Origin: Lepidostoma basale
Taxonomy: Eukaryota > Arthropoda > Insecta > Trichoptera > Lepidostomatidae
DNA: 64,000 bases
Assembly: GCA_022606425.2 (NCBI GenBank)
Contig: JAHDVF020000501.1
Span: forward strand, 1 to 64,000
Direction: 5' to 3'
Shown here: positions 30,868 through 41,861 of the stretch, in pieces
Position numbering within the stretch: position 1 is the stretch's first letter
How the letters are laid out: every line of letters starts with the position of its first letter
Notes under the pieces: generated by a model
Seen by the model: only the letters and a program-made list of their open reading frames with translations
What the model was told of the DNA's origin: nothing
Databases searched by the model: none
Made by a program: the position numbers and the translations under genes

Positions 30868-31374
30868 CAAGGTATATAGAATAATATGGTAAGATATTGC
30901 GCACGTAGCATGCTATCCCTTTCTAATAATTTGCTGTCAAGTGACGTCATGTGGTGAACTCGAAATCGAAACGAAACTATAAACAAACCTAAATAACTAT
31001 AAACAAGCTAAATCAAATGGAGTTGATTTGCCATATCCAGTTAAAAATCTTTTTTATCGATGTAAAATGTTTTTCAAAATAAGAACAATGAACTTAAAGC
31101 TCATTGAAGATGCTAACTCTAAAAAAAGAAAAATAAAAAAAACAATAACTTAAATAAAGAAAACGATTTGTCATAATTTATTTAATACAATTACAAAAAC
31201 TTCTTTTAATTAGACGTAATAAATAAACAAAGAAAAATTCCATACCCAATGTATAAATATATACTCAACTCATACTACACAACCTAATGCTTGGGTCTCC
31301 ACGTGACGTAGCTGCGCAGTAGATGTCAAAAATAAAACGCGGAATATCTTACCATATTTATTCTATATACCTTG
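30868..31374. mobile_element. TIR element with 9-bp target duplication
   Basis: Ends share CAAGGTATATAGAATA and, after one extra A on the right, ATATGGTAAGATATT, giving inverted repeats of about 35 bp. Perfect 9-bp direct repeats GCTGCCACT flank it (30859-30867 and 31375-31383). Length 507 bp, no coding sequence. A 9-bp target site points to a Mutator-like element or a related class; the class is inference. Confidence 0.7.
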
Positions 31375-31384
31375 GCTGCCACTG

Positions 31385-31912
31385 GTGTAATGATAATTAA
31401 ATTTTGCTTTGTTATAAATTAGAGATTATTCGTTAAAAGGATATCCAAGAGACAGCGTAAAGATAAATCGAGTCGACCAGAGCAGCCCATATGAGTGAGC
31501 AAATTTATACTAACCTTAAATCGTTATTTTCTATTATCCGTAATAAAACAGTGTTACTTAATTACTGTCAGTTCTGAAGCTATGCTATTAAATTATATCG
31601 CCTACCATAATTCATAATCGCAAAATCAAAATATTTGTTAGTTCATATCAAAATTCCACCAGAAGAATGCAGCGAGTTGCCGAAATTGGTAAATGCAGAA
31701 AAAAGTTCATTGGTATTAATTATTAAAATAATGTGGTGTAAAAACAAAGTAGACTAGTGTTTTAAATTATTTTCCTAAATATGTACTGGATATTGTTATT
31801 CTCCATTTTACCTCAAAATATGTTGTAAAAAAAACATAGCAAAGTTAAAATTAATTTTTTTTTAATATACGCATTTAATTAATCTTTTATGTTAATTTTA
31901 AATTTATTTATT
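31385..31912. other. AT-rich stretch, nothing recognised
   Basis: No shared repeat. Confidence 0.4.
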
Positions 31913-31914
31913 CA

Positions 31915-32140
31915 TGAACATTATTAGCCGTCTGTCATCCACTGCTGAATGTAGGCCTCTCCCAAAGCACGCCACCACCCCCGATCCATTGCCGCTCCCA
32001 TCCATCCATATCCAGCAATCCTCTTCAGATCGTCGGTCCAGCGGGCAGGGAGACGTCCAACTCTACGGAATCCTGTACGCGGTCTACACTCCAGAACCCG
32101 TCTTTCCGATCGGCTGTCGGTTCTCCGATAGATATCTCGA
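31915..32140 (-). mobile_element. RTE3 LINE 3' end, copy 3
   Basis: Covers the same last ~220 bp as 12630-12850 (GRPPAR..DDLKRIAG..MDRGxGGVLWERPTFSSG-type frames) with scattered differences; the family tail is reduced. Ends abruptly at TCCGATAGATATCTCG. Confidence 0.7.
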
Positions 32141-32144
32141 TATA

Positions 32145-32290
32145 GATTTTTCTTGAACGATGATACAAAATTTCAAATTAAATTATTAATACAAATGTCA
32201 AATGTAATAACATTACTTTCATTTGATAATGTCTTAGCAAAGCGAAACATGTCGATTCAATAAAACATAATGAAACATCTAGATTTTTAT
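32145..32290 (+). mobile_element. HHP-A right arm
   Basis: TTCTTGAACGATGATACAAA start, then TTTGATAATGTCTTAGCAAA, GCGAAACATGTCGATTC and AATAAAACATAATGAAACAT. The left arm is mostly deleted. Confidence 0.55.
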
Positions 32291-32940
32291 TTATTCTTTT
32301 TATTTATTTGTTTTGTATTTTTTATTGTGTATTTGGGACTATTGATCGCAGAATTTTTATTTTTTCTATCATTTTTTTCACTACGGGAAAAATTGTTAGT
32401 TAGAATCTTTTCAAAGTCAAACAGACGTTATATATTGCCCGTAAATTCCCCTCAGACGTACCGCCAAATTTACATTCAAATTTTCCGATACAATAAACCA
32501 CTGCTGCCAACAATAAACTCCTCTCGCACAAGACAACTTTCAACCCGGGGTAGGTACTGAGGGGCGCAGGACACCGTGTATGCCACCTGGCCTCATATTT
32601 CCCAATTTCCGCCCTTCAATTATTTCTTCTCCGACAACACATTGTCATGGTGGAATACTTACCCCCGAAGCTCCTCAAACTTTTTTCAACAGTTTTATTA
32701 TTAATTTAATTATTTATTTTTGACGTAAACGCCGCAAGGGATTTTACAAAAAAATACGTGTTTTGTAACAAAGATAATTAATATTTGCACACATAAACAG
32801 ACAACTAACATATAACGGATCATACAAGAAAAAAATATAAATTACGCACTTTAGATAGAAAAGAAACATTCATAATAATAATTTGACTGTGAAATGTCAA
32901 AAATAGAAGGCAAAAAATTTAACAAGGAGACAGGAAATTC
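32290..32940. other. AT-rich stretch, nothing recognised
   Basis: A hydrophobic-rich 96-codon plus frame (32270-32560) is compositional. Around 32560-32680 is GC-richer without a match. Confidence 0.35.
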
Positions 32941-32941
32941 A

Positions 32942-33118
32942 TATATACGAGTATACACACATATACACACATACACATACACCTATACATATATGCATAT
33001 ATATACACATATATATACACATACACTTATATATGTATACACAGATACACATAAACACATATATGGTACATACGCACACATACATATACCTATATACATA
33101 TACCCATACATATATAAG
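32942..33118. repeat. ACACAT/ATATAC-type microsatellite
   Basis: About 175 bp of imperfect alternating purine-pyrimidine (ATACACACAT, TATATACACA). The HTHTYTYT and CVCIYV frames here are artefacts. Confidence 0.85.
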
Positions 33119-33204
33119 ATTGAACAGAAACAAAGTGATGGTAATTTACCAATCCAACATGTGACCGGATGGTATACATGTTGAGCGAGCGAATAGGAGA
33201 CGAA

Positions 33205-33815
33205 TACTTTTACGTTAAACATGTTTACAAAAGCCGAAAAAATGGAGAAAGACATCGAAAGAAGGGTTGGTGCTGGGAATAAAATAAATGGCGCACTCAA
33301 AATCATTACGGCAAATAGAAATATATCCACAGAAGCAAAGATGTCAGTACACAATGGAGTTCTAGTGCCAACCCTCATGTATGGAAGTGAAGCTTGGAGC
33401 TAGCAAAAGAAGGATGAAAGCAGGATAAACGCCATAGAAATGAGATCACTCAGAATACCGAATGATGAAATGAAAAAGAAATGTATGGCAGATGACTGCA
33501 TCATGGATAAAATTAAAAAAGGATCCCTGAGATGGTTTGGACATATGGAACAAATGGATGAGACTAGAATGGTTAAAAAGTTGTATACAAGCAGCGTGAG
33601 TGGAAAAAGAAACCGAGGACGACCGAGGAAAACATGGCATGACCAAATTATCAATTACTAAAAGGCGGTCACATTCGAAGTCAGAATAATCGACGTTCGT
33701 GTATGGTACGATGTATAAATGTAGAGGAAGCCCGAGAGGTATGCCAGGACAGAGAATTGTGGCGATTCATCCTCTCTGCCTACCCCTCCGGGGAAATGGC
33801 GTAATGGTTAGTTAG
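33205..33815 (+). mobile_element. RTE1 LINE C-terminus, copy 6
   Basis: ERRVGAGNKINGALKIITAN, VLVPTLMYGSEAWS, a stop (33401), then in frame MKKKCMADDCIMDKIKKGSL, RWFGHMEQMDETRMVKK and GRPRKTWHDQIINY, ending CTACCCCTCCGGGGAAATGG with a GGTTAGTTAGTT tail. Part of the YDRVSN..RSEC segment is deleted. Confidence 0.75.
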
Positions 33816-33939
33816 TTAATTATAAAATTTGCTTCTCCAAAAGATGCAGATAGGTTTAAATTCAATGATATTTTAATGAAATCATGCTTGATTTGTTATT
33901 TGAATTTGTATTGAAACCAAATTGTCCAATCCTCGATTT

Positions 33940-34245
33940 ATTTTAATCGAAACAAATTATCATGCCGTTTCCCGAACGGGTAGAGAGAGGAAACATACTA
34001 CCTGTCCTCACAAACCTCTTAAAATACCTGTAACCTCCTCGGAGATCGACGTCTTTCGTATTTGTGAAAGTACGTTCAGAAGACAAATAGTCTTGACTTT
34101 GGAAAGTATCTTGTCTTCCTAATGTCGAACCATCTTTCATGCGTTCCTGATATTATGTTGTATGCAAATAATATTTTACCTGTACTCAATAAATGGCCTA
34201 ATGCTTTTTGTAATGTCTGTTGAGTAAATAAATTGATTTGATAGA
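33940..34245 (+). mobile_element. Jockey-type LINE 3' end, copy 3
   Basis: VTSSEIDVFRICESTFRRQI and VLTLESILSS then the 3' UTR (CTTCCTAATGTCGAACCATC, AATAAATTGATTTGATAG). Upstream sequence is out of frame. Confidence 0.7.
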
Positions 34246-34249
34246 TCTC

Positions 34250-34738
34250 TTCAACTTCTATGGCAGACATAAAAACTGTTTTTTTTTTTAAATATGTAAA
34301 TAAATTGTTGACGTTAACACCGTGGGATTTCTCATGCCTTTTCCTCCACCATTGAATTTATAATTATAAAATTTAAATAATCATTCATGCAACATTTTCC
34401 TCAGTCTTCCTCGACTCGAATTTTGTTTAGTACATATTATTAAATTATAATATTATATTATAATTTCATAAATAATTTAAAAAAATTACCTTGTAATGCA
34501 AACAACGTAACGTTATGATATTCAAATTCATAAAAAAAATATTTTTACAGAAATACAAACTTTTTTGGTTTCAAATCTATTGAACCTTCATAATTCGAAA
34601 AATAAACAGTATTTTAATTGATACTAAAATCATTATTATGGTATTCCACAGTGTTGTCGCGTTAGGTTTATCACTAATTAAAAAATAAAGAATTTAACGT
34701 AATGTAAATGCACTTTTGAGAAACCACCGATGTAGTTT
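34250..34738. other. AT-rich stretch, nothing recognised
   Basis: No frame or repeat recognised. Confidence 0.4.
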
Positions 34739-34739
34739 T

Positions 34740-35210
34740 TATTGCATACAACACAATATTGACGTGTTCACACCCCGGTAAAGAGGTGTTATTGATTTAC
34801 CACAGAAGGTGCGGCCGTAGGGAGCGCCATTACTGGAGGGTAAGTACCTGCCTATGTAGTACAGTACTCCCTGCCCGGTACCTGCCTGCACCCTTAACTC
34901 ACCCCGCGCTCGTGTGCGGCGTGCTTGAGCGGGTCACGACAGTATTGGGGTAGGTGAATAATTACATTTATTATTATTATCTGGCCACACGTAAGCTTTA
35001 GCTTGTGAGGATGAGTATACATGTATTTATTTATTCAAGGAAGGTGCCTAAACGCGTGGCATACTATAACTATAACACCCGGCGCCTCTGGAAACAATGG
35101 CGGCTAAACCTTCCACCACAATGGCAAGAGAAGAGATGCAATGATTTTTATTATATGCCTACAAATCAAGCTAGCCATTGAGAAGATGAAGAAGAAGCAT
35201 AGTTTAACTT
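34740..35210. other. GC-richer patch, unidentified
   Basis: A 64-codon plus frame (34759-34953) and a GAGGGTAAGTA splice-donor-like string at 34837 stand out from the AT-rich surroundings, but neither is recognisable as a host exon. The last part (35090-35210) ends AGAAGATGAAGAAGAAG, like a LINE 3' tail. Confidence 0.25.
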
Positions 35211-35214
35211 AATG

Positions 35215-35690
35215 AAAAAATATTATTTTATTTCTTGGTTATAAAATAATAAAATATGAATATCATTGAGTAGCAGCTTTTAAATTCTGGATAAAGAACT
35301 TATAACCTAGAAAGTTAATCATAAAAACTAATTGAACATGATTTTCAAAAGCTATTTATTTAAGAAATGAGCTGATTGTTATTTTATAAATTTTGTATTA
35401 AATCGTAGCAAAACATAATGTTATTAAAATGGGCAATCATAATTGTAAAGAAAAAATTTCCAGCATTTCTTTAAAAAACAATAAAAAGTGTACAAAAACC
35501 TTTTTTTACTTATTTAATTTAACCGTATACTCGTATAACAATAACTGTTATTTAGTATATTGAATCTGTCTAAGCGATGAATGTACTATTTTCAATAGTA
35601 TTATAATTAATAAGATGAGATGACATATTCAAGAAAAGAACTAGTAAAATCGAAACGGAATAATTTATTTTTAAATTGAGTTTTTTAAGA
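35215..35690. other. AT-rich stretch, nothing recognised
   Basis: No frame or repeat recognised. Confidence 0.4.
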
Positions 35691-35694
35691 AAAC

Positions 35695-35860
35695 TTTCTA
35701 AAGAACTATGACTGTCACACCGAACGTCCTGGGCTTGATTCTCATCGATGACAGTGTGATTGTCACACTGTCTTAGAATTGACGAAACAGTAAAATGACT
35801 ATAAATTAGCTATCACATGTGATGAAAATCAAAATAATAGCTTAAACAAATTGAATATAG
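35695..35860 (+). mobile_element. tRNA-derived SINE1, 5'-truncated copy 2
   Basis: From CTATGACTGTCACACCGAAC past a degenerate B box (GGCTTGATTCTC) into CAGTGTGATTGTCACACTGT and the AAATGACTATAAATTAGCTA body. Confidence 0.6.
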
Positions 35861-35889
35861 TAAAAGGTTATTATTATTTAGTATTATTT

Positions 35890-36125
35890 TCCTTGTATAC
35901 AACATGTAGTTTGAACCGAATTACTGTATACAATTTATTTGAGCTATTATATCATATTGATTCTCAATACATGTGATAAGTAGCCAATCTAATGCCATTT
36001 TATTGTCACGTGAATTATTCACCAGACCATAGACGGTGTGACAATCATACTGCATCGCCGGGAATCGTACCCGGGACCTTCGGTATGGAAGTCAGAGCTC
36101 TTACAACTCTACCACGAAGGTCGAA
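35890..36125 (-). mobile_element. tRNA-derived SINE1, copy 3
   Basis: Inverted relative to copy 2, ~60 bp away. The minus strand starts GACCTTCGTGGTAGAGTTGT, with B box GGGTACGATTCCC, and ends in the TGTATACAGTAATTCGG segment seen at 56700. The pair would make a hairpin if transcribed through. Confidence 0.7.
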
Positions 36126-36279
36126 AATCGATCCGTTGTATAAAAAAGGTTTTACAGTCCTTAAATGAATTTTGAAGTGAAGTACAAAATCTCACGTTAA
36201 AGTGATAAAATGAATTTGACTTTAATTGGCCATACTGGAGTTAATGAATTTAAACTTAAAATATTTGTACATTTTCTTC

Positions 36280-36850
36280 TTCTTCAAGTGCCCTGTCGGG
36301 TCCCCCCAATGTTGGCGATCACCTCGGCGAACCTATCCCTGTCCTGCGCCGCTCGGAACAGTTCCTCCAGACTTCGGATGCCGGTCCACTCCCTCACGTT
36401 TCGCAGCCAGGATATTTGTCTCCTTCCGGGCCCTCGGCGTCCCTCAATTTTCCCCTCCTATATCAGTTGGAGAAGGTGGTACTTTTCCCCATGCAGTATA
36501 TGTCCCCGATGTGAGATCTTTCGAACCTTAATAGTTAATAACATTTCCCTGTCAACTCTAGCTCGCTTCAGGACTTCGGTATTGGTAACCATGTCTGTCC
36601 AGGGAACTCTGAGCATTCGGCGATGGAGTCACATTTCAAATGCTTCCAATCTGTTCATTGAGTTAACTTTCAAGATCCACGTTTCATACCCGTACAATAA
36701 AACAGACCACACATAGCATTTAATCATTCTCTGGCAGAGTTTCAAGTTTACGGTTAGTTTTTGCAGAAGAGTGATTTCAATTTATTAAACGTAGCTCTTG
36801 CTATCTCAATTCTGCATTTTATCCCTACATCTGGGTATATAATACAATAC
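36280..36850 (-). mobile_element. RTE5 LINE C-terminus, copy 3
   Basis: Minus strand from 5': INSRIEIARATFNKLK-like codons, an ALLYGYETWILK-like region with shifts, then RKISHRGHILHGEKYHLLQL, KIEGRRGPGRRQISWLRNVR, EWTGIRSLEELFRAAQDRDR and FAEVIANIGGTRQGT, ending in (GAA)n at 36280-36288. Frame breaks in the first half. Confidence 0.7.
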
Positions 36851-36854
36851 AAAA

Positions 36855-37312
36855 CAAGGTTCTGAGATTTTTGTACAAATGTATCATATAGTATACATGA
36901 ACGAATCGCTTAGGTACACATAATATTTTAGTACCACCCCTGTAACCGCATTGGTCGTAAAGGGGTTTAAGGCTCAACTATACAATTAAAGGGAGTATTC
37001 GCGTGATTCTAGACTTGCAGTAAAAAACAAAGATGATGTTTATTGCTTATAAAACGTACCTTTAATGCACGGGCTTTGCCAATAATATACATTGTTCGTA
37101 TAGTTCGCCAACTTGGGTAGACTTCATCACCATGAAAACGATATAAACTCTTCGATTAAAAACCTTCGAATCACGTCGAGAAAAATAAACTTAAAATTGT
37201 AAAAATAGTGTATTAATTCATTAAAAAAAACAGATGTATAATTTAAACACCAGTGGCATATGATGACTTTTAAAAATGTTTTAATAAGAGGGGTAGGGGG
37301 AAAGATTAGACT
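36855..37312. other. AT-rich stretch, nothing recognised
   Basis: No frame or repeat recognised. Confidence 0.4.
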
Positions 37313-37314
37313 GC

Positions 37315-37885
37315 CATACTATTCTATACTGACATACATCTTTCAATTCCTGTACATTCATACATCGTGTCATGCATGCACGTCGATTTCTCTCCTCCTC
37401 ACGTGATCGACATTTAATATTTAATTGATTTGATAGGGCCAAGTGTTCCTCGTCCTTCATTTCTAGCTCCTTTCACATCATTTACATATACCTTCTTCAC
37501 CATTCTGTGTTCACTCATTCTTTCCATGTGTCCAAACCATCTTAACGATCCTTTCATTATTTTGTTCATAACACTTTTATTCGCACTTTTATACCATATT
37601 CACTTCTTATATGTATTTGTATTTAGCACTCGATTATATATTGATTTATCACACATTTGTTTTAGAGATCTCATTTATACTGCAATTATTCTACTTTCAT
37701 CATTCTTTTACCAGTTCCATGCTTCACTTTTCCATACATAAGGGTCAGCACAGTAACACCACTGTGCACTGCCATCTTAGCTTTTTTGGATAGGCTTTTG
37801 TTTGCGATTACAACTTTGAGTGCACCATTTACTATGTTACCTGCCCCAATCCTTCTTTCAATATCCCTCTCCACTCCACCATCCA
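37315..37885 (-). mobile_element. RTE1 LINE C-terminus, copy 7
   Basis: Reading minus: SVLDGGVERDIERRIGAGNI, VNGALKVVIANKSLSKKAKM, AVHSGVTVLTLMYGKVKHGT, then frame-shifted SECGKSAN-, FGHMERMSEH- and the FPAIKSIKYx end. The GTTA tail is missing at the low-coordinate side. Confidence 0.7.
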
Positions 37886-37978
37886 AAACAGACATGTTTC
37901 GACTTTAACATAACCTTATACACAATTTTGTAATTGTGTATATTGATAAAGGTTATACCATAACCAAAACATGTCTTG
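37886..37978. mobile_element. HHP-H palindrome at a LINE-LINE junction
   Basis: GACATGTTTCGACTTTAACA (left, minus motif with GAAACAUGUC) and AACCAAAACATGTC (right) flank a hairpin centre, TATACACAATTTTGTAATTG then TGTATA. On plus: core UUGAUAA, extra A, helix II GGUUAU/AUAACC, AAA for GAA, ACAUGU, C17. Sits exactly between RTE1 (minus) and RTE3 (plus). Confidence 0.5.
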
Positions 37979-38300
37979 GAATAACCTTGAAGGACAGATT
38001 TAGAAACGAATTTATTCGACAACAAACCAAGATAGCTCAGGTGGCTCTGAGGATGGGCGGGCTGAAGTGGCGATGGGCTGGCCATATCTGTCGGAGAACC
38101 GACGGCCGATGGGAAAGACAGGTTCTGGAATGGAGACCGCGTACAGGATTCCGCAGAGTTGGACGTCCCCCTACCCGCTGGACCGACGATCTGAAGAGGA
38201 TTGCTGGACCTGGATGGATGGGAGCGGCAATGGATAGGGGGCGGTGGCGTGCTTTGGGAGAGGCCTACATTCAGCAGTGGATGACAGAAGGCTGATGATG
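37978..38300 (+). mobile_element. RTE3 LINE C-terminus, copy 4
   Basis: Frame 37977-38295: LGITLKDRFRNEFIRQQTKI, VALRMGGLKWRWAGHICRRT, DDLKRIAGPGWMGAAMDRGR, RALGEAYIQQWMTEG, then stop and GATGATGATG tail. Shows more differences from copies 1 and 2 than they have from each other. Confidence 0.8.
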
Positions 38301-39033
38301 ATGTCTGTTTTAATGAAAGAAAGTGTTGTAATACTAATTGTGATTATATTTATTCAATAAGGAAGGTACTTTGATACTGCGACGATCAATTCATTTGACC
38401 AAAAAAGTCTTCACGTCACAATTCAGAATATGTTTGAATTGAAAAAAACTCGTTATTTTTGAGATAGGCATAATGATTATCATGGATGGGTTGAACCTTA
38501 TATTTTTTTGTGAAAAGGTTCGTTTTTCCAAATTAAACAATCAGGTAAAAGGGAAAAATTAATTACTCATTCGTCTGCGGGAAATTTCTCCTGTTAATTT
38601 CACAAACAAACGGAGCAGAAAATAAATTTCCCCTGAATGCGAAATATCTTTTTGTTTGGCTGTGTAAAGTGAATTTATATCCACATTACCCTGACGCCAG
38701 AATCAAGGATCGTATGAATGAATCGTCAAAGTACCCTTTTAAATGGCCTCACCCTATATCCTTTCGGCCCCTACCACTAACCACTACTACCATACCGCAT
38801 ACCGTTTAGTGACCAATCGTTGAAAATATCGGAAATATTAAAAGCAAGTAGGTACTCATTTGCGGTGTATCGAACTTTTTTATATGAAATTTCTTTAATG
38901 TGAGAAGTCTAAAGTTTACGGCAAGTCAAAGAGACCAAAGTCAAACGTTTTCTCGGATTTAAAAAAAGAAACAATTTTATAAAATAGTTTTGTCCTTTGA
39001 ACGTAATGTTTCAGGCATTTAGAAATTTATTTT
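38301..39033. other. Unrecognised stretch
   Basis: Mostly AT-rich; 38680-38860 is GC-richer. No frame or repeat recognised. Confidence 0.35.
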
Positions 39034-39034
39034 T

Positions 39035-39478
39035 TATATACTCGTACTTTGTATATACAACACTTACATTTAAAAAAATTACATAGACATGCTTCGGACA
39101 ACCAGTTTTTCTTCAGTGATACATATTTTAAAGATACATATTTTAAATATTATAAAATTGTTAACATAATCTGATAGATGTTACAAGGATTTATTTTGGA
39201 ACGTTTATGCTTTTGTTGTAACAAGTATTATGAATCAATTTAAATTTAATAATTAATAATTTAAAGTCCTTATTGAGGTTTAGGTAATTACTTACAATAA
39301 ACAAAATAGATCAAAGATTGGACTTGACGTTAAATTTATTTGATTATTTATAATATTTTCTTTATTTATTTCTCAAAGTTATATTTCAATTATTAACATG
39401 CAAAATTTCAACACCATTATCTTTATTAAATGAATGATCTTTTTCAATGAGGTGGTTAGCAAATTTAGAAATATTATG
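39035..39478 (-). mobile_element. HHP-D left arm and interior, copy 4
   Basis: The minus-strand motif at 39082-39125: core CUGAAGA intact, helix II partly lost (AAAC for GGAC), GAAG then CAUGUC. Interior matches 4200-4500 up to AATGAGGTGGTTAGCAAATT. Confidence 0.6.
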
Positions 39479-39590
39479 TAGATGGTTATATACCCCTTTC
39501 CGATAGGATATCGATAGTATCCTTAAGCAATTATTACGTATTCATTCGTATTAATTATAACTAAATAGTAAAAATAAAAAAACGGAATAT
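39475..39590 (+). repeat. Short repeat next to HHP-D, copy 2
   Basis: AGATGGTTATATACCCC through TTACGTATTCATTCGTATTA, as at 3913-4012. Confidence 0.5.
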
Positions 39591-39595
39591 ACCGA

Positions 39596-40070
39596 TCAAC
39601 CTGTAATGAAGAGTTTATGAAGTCTGTGTTCTGCCAGTTAGTACTTATGGTCTTGAAACTGTAACATTGTCTAAACAAAGTGCCTAGAAACTATGAGTGA
39701 CCCAAAAAGCCATGGAAAGAGCCATGTTAGGAATAAGCCTAAGAGACAGAGTCAGAAACGATACGGTGAGAGAAAAAACAAAGGTCACTGACATCATCCG
39801 TCGGGTGGCGACTCTAAAATGGCAATGGGCGAGTCACGTAGCCAGAAGCTCGGATGAAAAATGGACAAGAAGACTGTTAACTTGGAGACCGTGGACGGCA
39901 AAGAGAAGTGCAGGGCGACCGCAACTACGGTGGAAGGCTGATCTGAACAGAAACGTCGGAATAACCTGGATGCAGTCTGCATAAGACAGAGTGACATGGA
40001 AACGAATGGAGGGGGCCTTTGTCCAGGAGTGGACGGGAATAGGCTGATGAAGAAGAAGAAGAAGAAAAAG
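39596..40070 (+). mobile_element. RTE7 LINE C-terminus, copy 3 (best)
   Basis: VYEVCVLPVSTYGLETVTLS, a stop, then the 95-codon frame (39697-39984): AMERAMLGISLRDRVRNDTV, REKTKVTDIIRRVATLKWQW, LLTWRPWTAKRSAGRPQLRW, KADLNRNVGITWMQSA, stop. After it, FVQEWTGIG and a GAAGAAGAAG tail. 5'-truncated before the catalytic domain. Confidence 0.75.
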
Positions 40071-40074
40071 AAGA

Positions 40075-40435
40075 TGACAGATAAAGATTTATTTCATCAA
40101 ATGAATATCACGAGAATCAGTAATTACGAAAAAGATTTAGGCATAAATCTCTTTATTTCTAACTCGATAATAATTGTACATTTCAGATGTACAGAGAATT
40201 CTCTTTGGCAGTACATCAATGTCCGAAGATATCCATCGGATATTCAGTCCTGATGGATTTACAATACTACACGTGTCTCTCTGAGCGACACGCCAGATCT
40301 CTGATTAAATTGCATTATTTCAAACTCCTCTCCCGTTTGAATGGGAATTCGATGATAATTATTACTACATCGAACAAGTTTGTGTATAATTTACATATGT
40401 TATAAATAATTGGATAGATAGCTTAGCTACATATA
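40075..40435. other. Unrecognised stretch
   Basis: Small plus frames (39996-40253, 40187-40405) without a domain. Confidence 0.35.
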
Positions 40436-40437
40436 TC

Positions 40438-40720
40438 ATGAGAATATCATCATCATCGGCTGTCTCTCGTGTCCGAGGAAGACTGTCCTTCACGGTTGTG
40501 GTTCTGCATGTGACTGAAGAGCCCGATCCTGGACCCATATATTCTGGGGCATCTGGGGCAGGGGAAGGCGCTTGTAATAGAGCCATCACCAGTGATCGTT
40601 CCTTTCTCCTCCTCCTCTTCTCTGCGACGTCGTCTCTGCGCTGTGTTTCAAAGTCCTGCGTGCCTTTATGTACTGTTGTTCTCCACCTAGGTTTGTCTTT
40701 TCCCAGCACTCACACTTTTC
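40438..40720 (-). mobile_element. LINE zinc-finger-like 3' end, copy 3
   Basis: Minus: GKDKPRWRTTVHKGTQDFET, QRRDDVAEKRRRRKERSLV, then a shift away from the CPRCPxICGSRIGLFSH reading, ending ETADDDD with a GATGATGATA tail. Same family as 10990 and 17255. Confidence 0.65.
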
Positions 40721-40810
40721 ACTTTTTAACAAGTTGTGTTTACAAATATTTTTTTTACGTGAAAATAAACGTGTACATGGCAATAGTTAAAACGTTATAT
40801 ACAGTATTTA

Positions 40811-40925
40811 GGTTCAAATAATTTGCTGTATTCAAATGTGGAAAGCAATGGCAAACTACCACATTAAAGGTTCAAGTGGCATCCAAAAACCAGCAAAAAT
40901 ATTATACTTTGCTCTAAACCTATCC
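40811..40925 (+). repeat. Dispersed repeat shared with 22640-22752
   Basis: AATGTGGAAAGCAATGGCAA and TTAAAGGTTCAAGTGGCATC match the minus strand near 22690-22720. Precedes a CR1/L2-like fragment. Confidence 0.5.
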
Positions 40926-41245
40926 ATTCCATTGAAACTAGCTAAGAAGAACCTCAATAATCTACTGACTTCACTGGTTAAGGTAACCGAACGGATTGAG
41001 TATAAACTATGTATATTTTTTCACAAATCCCTACACCTCACCAACTTATAAACCTTTGCAAGCAAATTTACTTGAAACCTTGACTACACAAAAAGAAAAT
41101 AATATACAAATAAATCTCTTGTCTCTCGGAGCCAAAGAGGTTCAAAGATTGTGCATTTAGCATCGTAGGACCCAAGAACATGGATAAGACCGAAGATAAC
41201 GAAGATGTTCTTAGGAGCGAGCCTTTTTAATAGGAACTTCTTAGA
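40926..41245 (+). mobile_element. CR1/L2-like LINE C-terminal relic
   Basis: LVKVTERIEYKLCIFFHKSL, stop, then frame-shifted RFKDCAFSIVGPKNMDK matches the ERIQYKL..KALHG and DRAFAVAGPSTW blocks at 61250-61732. Confidence 0.5.
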
Positions 41246-41404
41246 TGCAGAGCGCCATTGAAATTAATATTTCACGAAAATCATCAAAACATCGTGTTAT
41301 AAATTTCTTTTAACTTTTCGATAATAATTAGAAAAAACAAACTTAACAATTATTTTTAGAAACGCCATCCTTGAGTGCCTATTAATATAATTATATGCGA
41401 ATAA

Positions 41405-41620
41405 ATAACTGTTAAATTAAAAAACTCTGTTTTATGGATCACAATGGTAATGTATGTACAGTTATTGTAATACCTGATGATGTCAACATAGGTTGACGAA
41501 ACAGCTATCGCGTAAAATAAAATAAATTGTGATACATAAAACAAAGTTATTTAATTTAACAGTTTAAAATGTTATGGTATCATAGTGTTTCGGCCAAAAC
41601 AATAGACTATCGAATGAATA
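41405..41620. mobile_element. HHP-C element, copy with complete right ribozyme
   Basis: Outer arms TAACTGTTAAATTAAAAAAC (41409) and AATTTAACAGTT (41556) are inverted; the left ribozyme arm is deleted, the right arm holds 41471-41512. TTTCGGCCAAAACAATAGAC (41590) is the far outer end also seen at 43232 and 44895. Confidence 0.6.
41471..41512 (+). ncRNA. Hammerhead ribozyme, core complete (HHP-C)
   Basis: CUGAUGA, extra U, helix II GUCAAC/GUUGAC perfect, GAA, ACAGCUAU (one mismatch in helix III), C17 at 41509. Helix I is weak: one C-G pair, then A opposite C. Compensating G-C to U-A change in helix II relative to GCCAAC/GUUGGC supports selection on the fold. Confidence 0.55.
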
Positions 41621-41659
41621 ACTCATATAACCATCAAGAAGATTATGCTGCATACTATT

Positions 41660-41857
41660 ATATTCATGAAAGTACGTTCATATTAGTGAAAGTACGTTTA
41701 GAAGACAGATACTCTTGATTTTGGAGAGTATCTTATCTTCCTAATGTCGAATTATCTCTCATGCGTTTCTGGTAGTATACTATAGACAATATATTATTTT
41801 GTTCTCAAAATATGCCTTTATTTTGTAATGTCTACTGGTGAAATAAACTGATTTGAT
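41660..41857 (+). mobile_element. Jockey-type LINE 3' UTR, copy 4
   Basis: GTGAAAGTACGTTTAGAAGA, CTTCCTAATGTCGAATTATC and the end AATAAACTGATTTGATAAT; only the stop-proximal codons and 3' UTR remain. Confidence 0.65.
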
Positions 41858-41861
41858 AATA

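Noticed and set aside
30868..31374. SINE or LINE insertion flanked by GCTGCCACT
   Set aside because: Inverted ends and lack of a tail fit a DNA transposon better.
32894..33378. Frames rich in H, T, Y or C, V, Y
   Set aside because: Translation of the ACACAT/ATATAC microsatellite and antisense of RTE1.
34740..34960. Host exon with a GTAAGT splice donor
   Set aside because: One donor-like string and a 64-codon frame are not enough; no acceptor, homology or second exon is visible.
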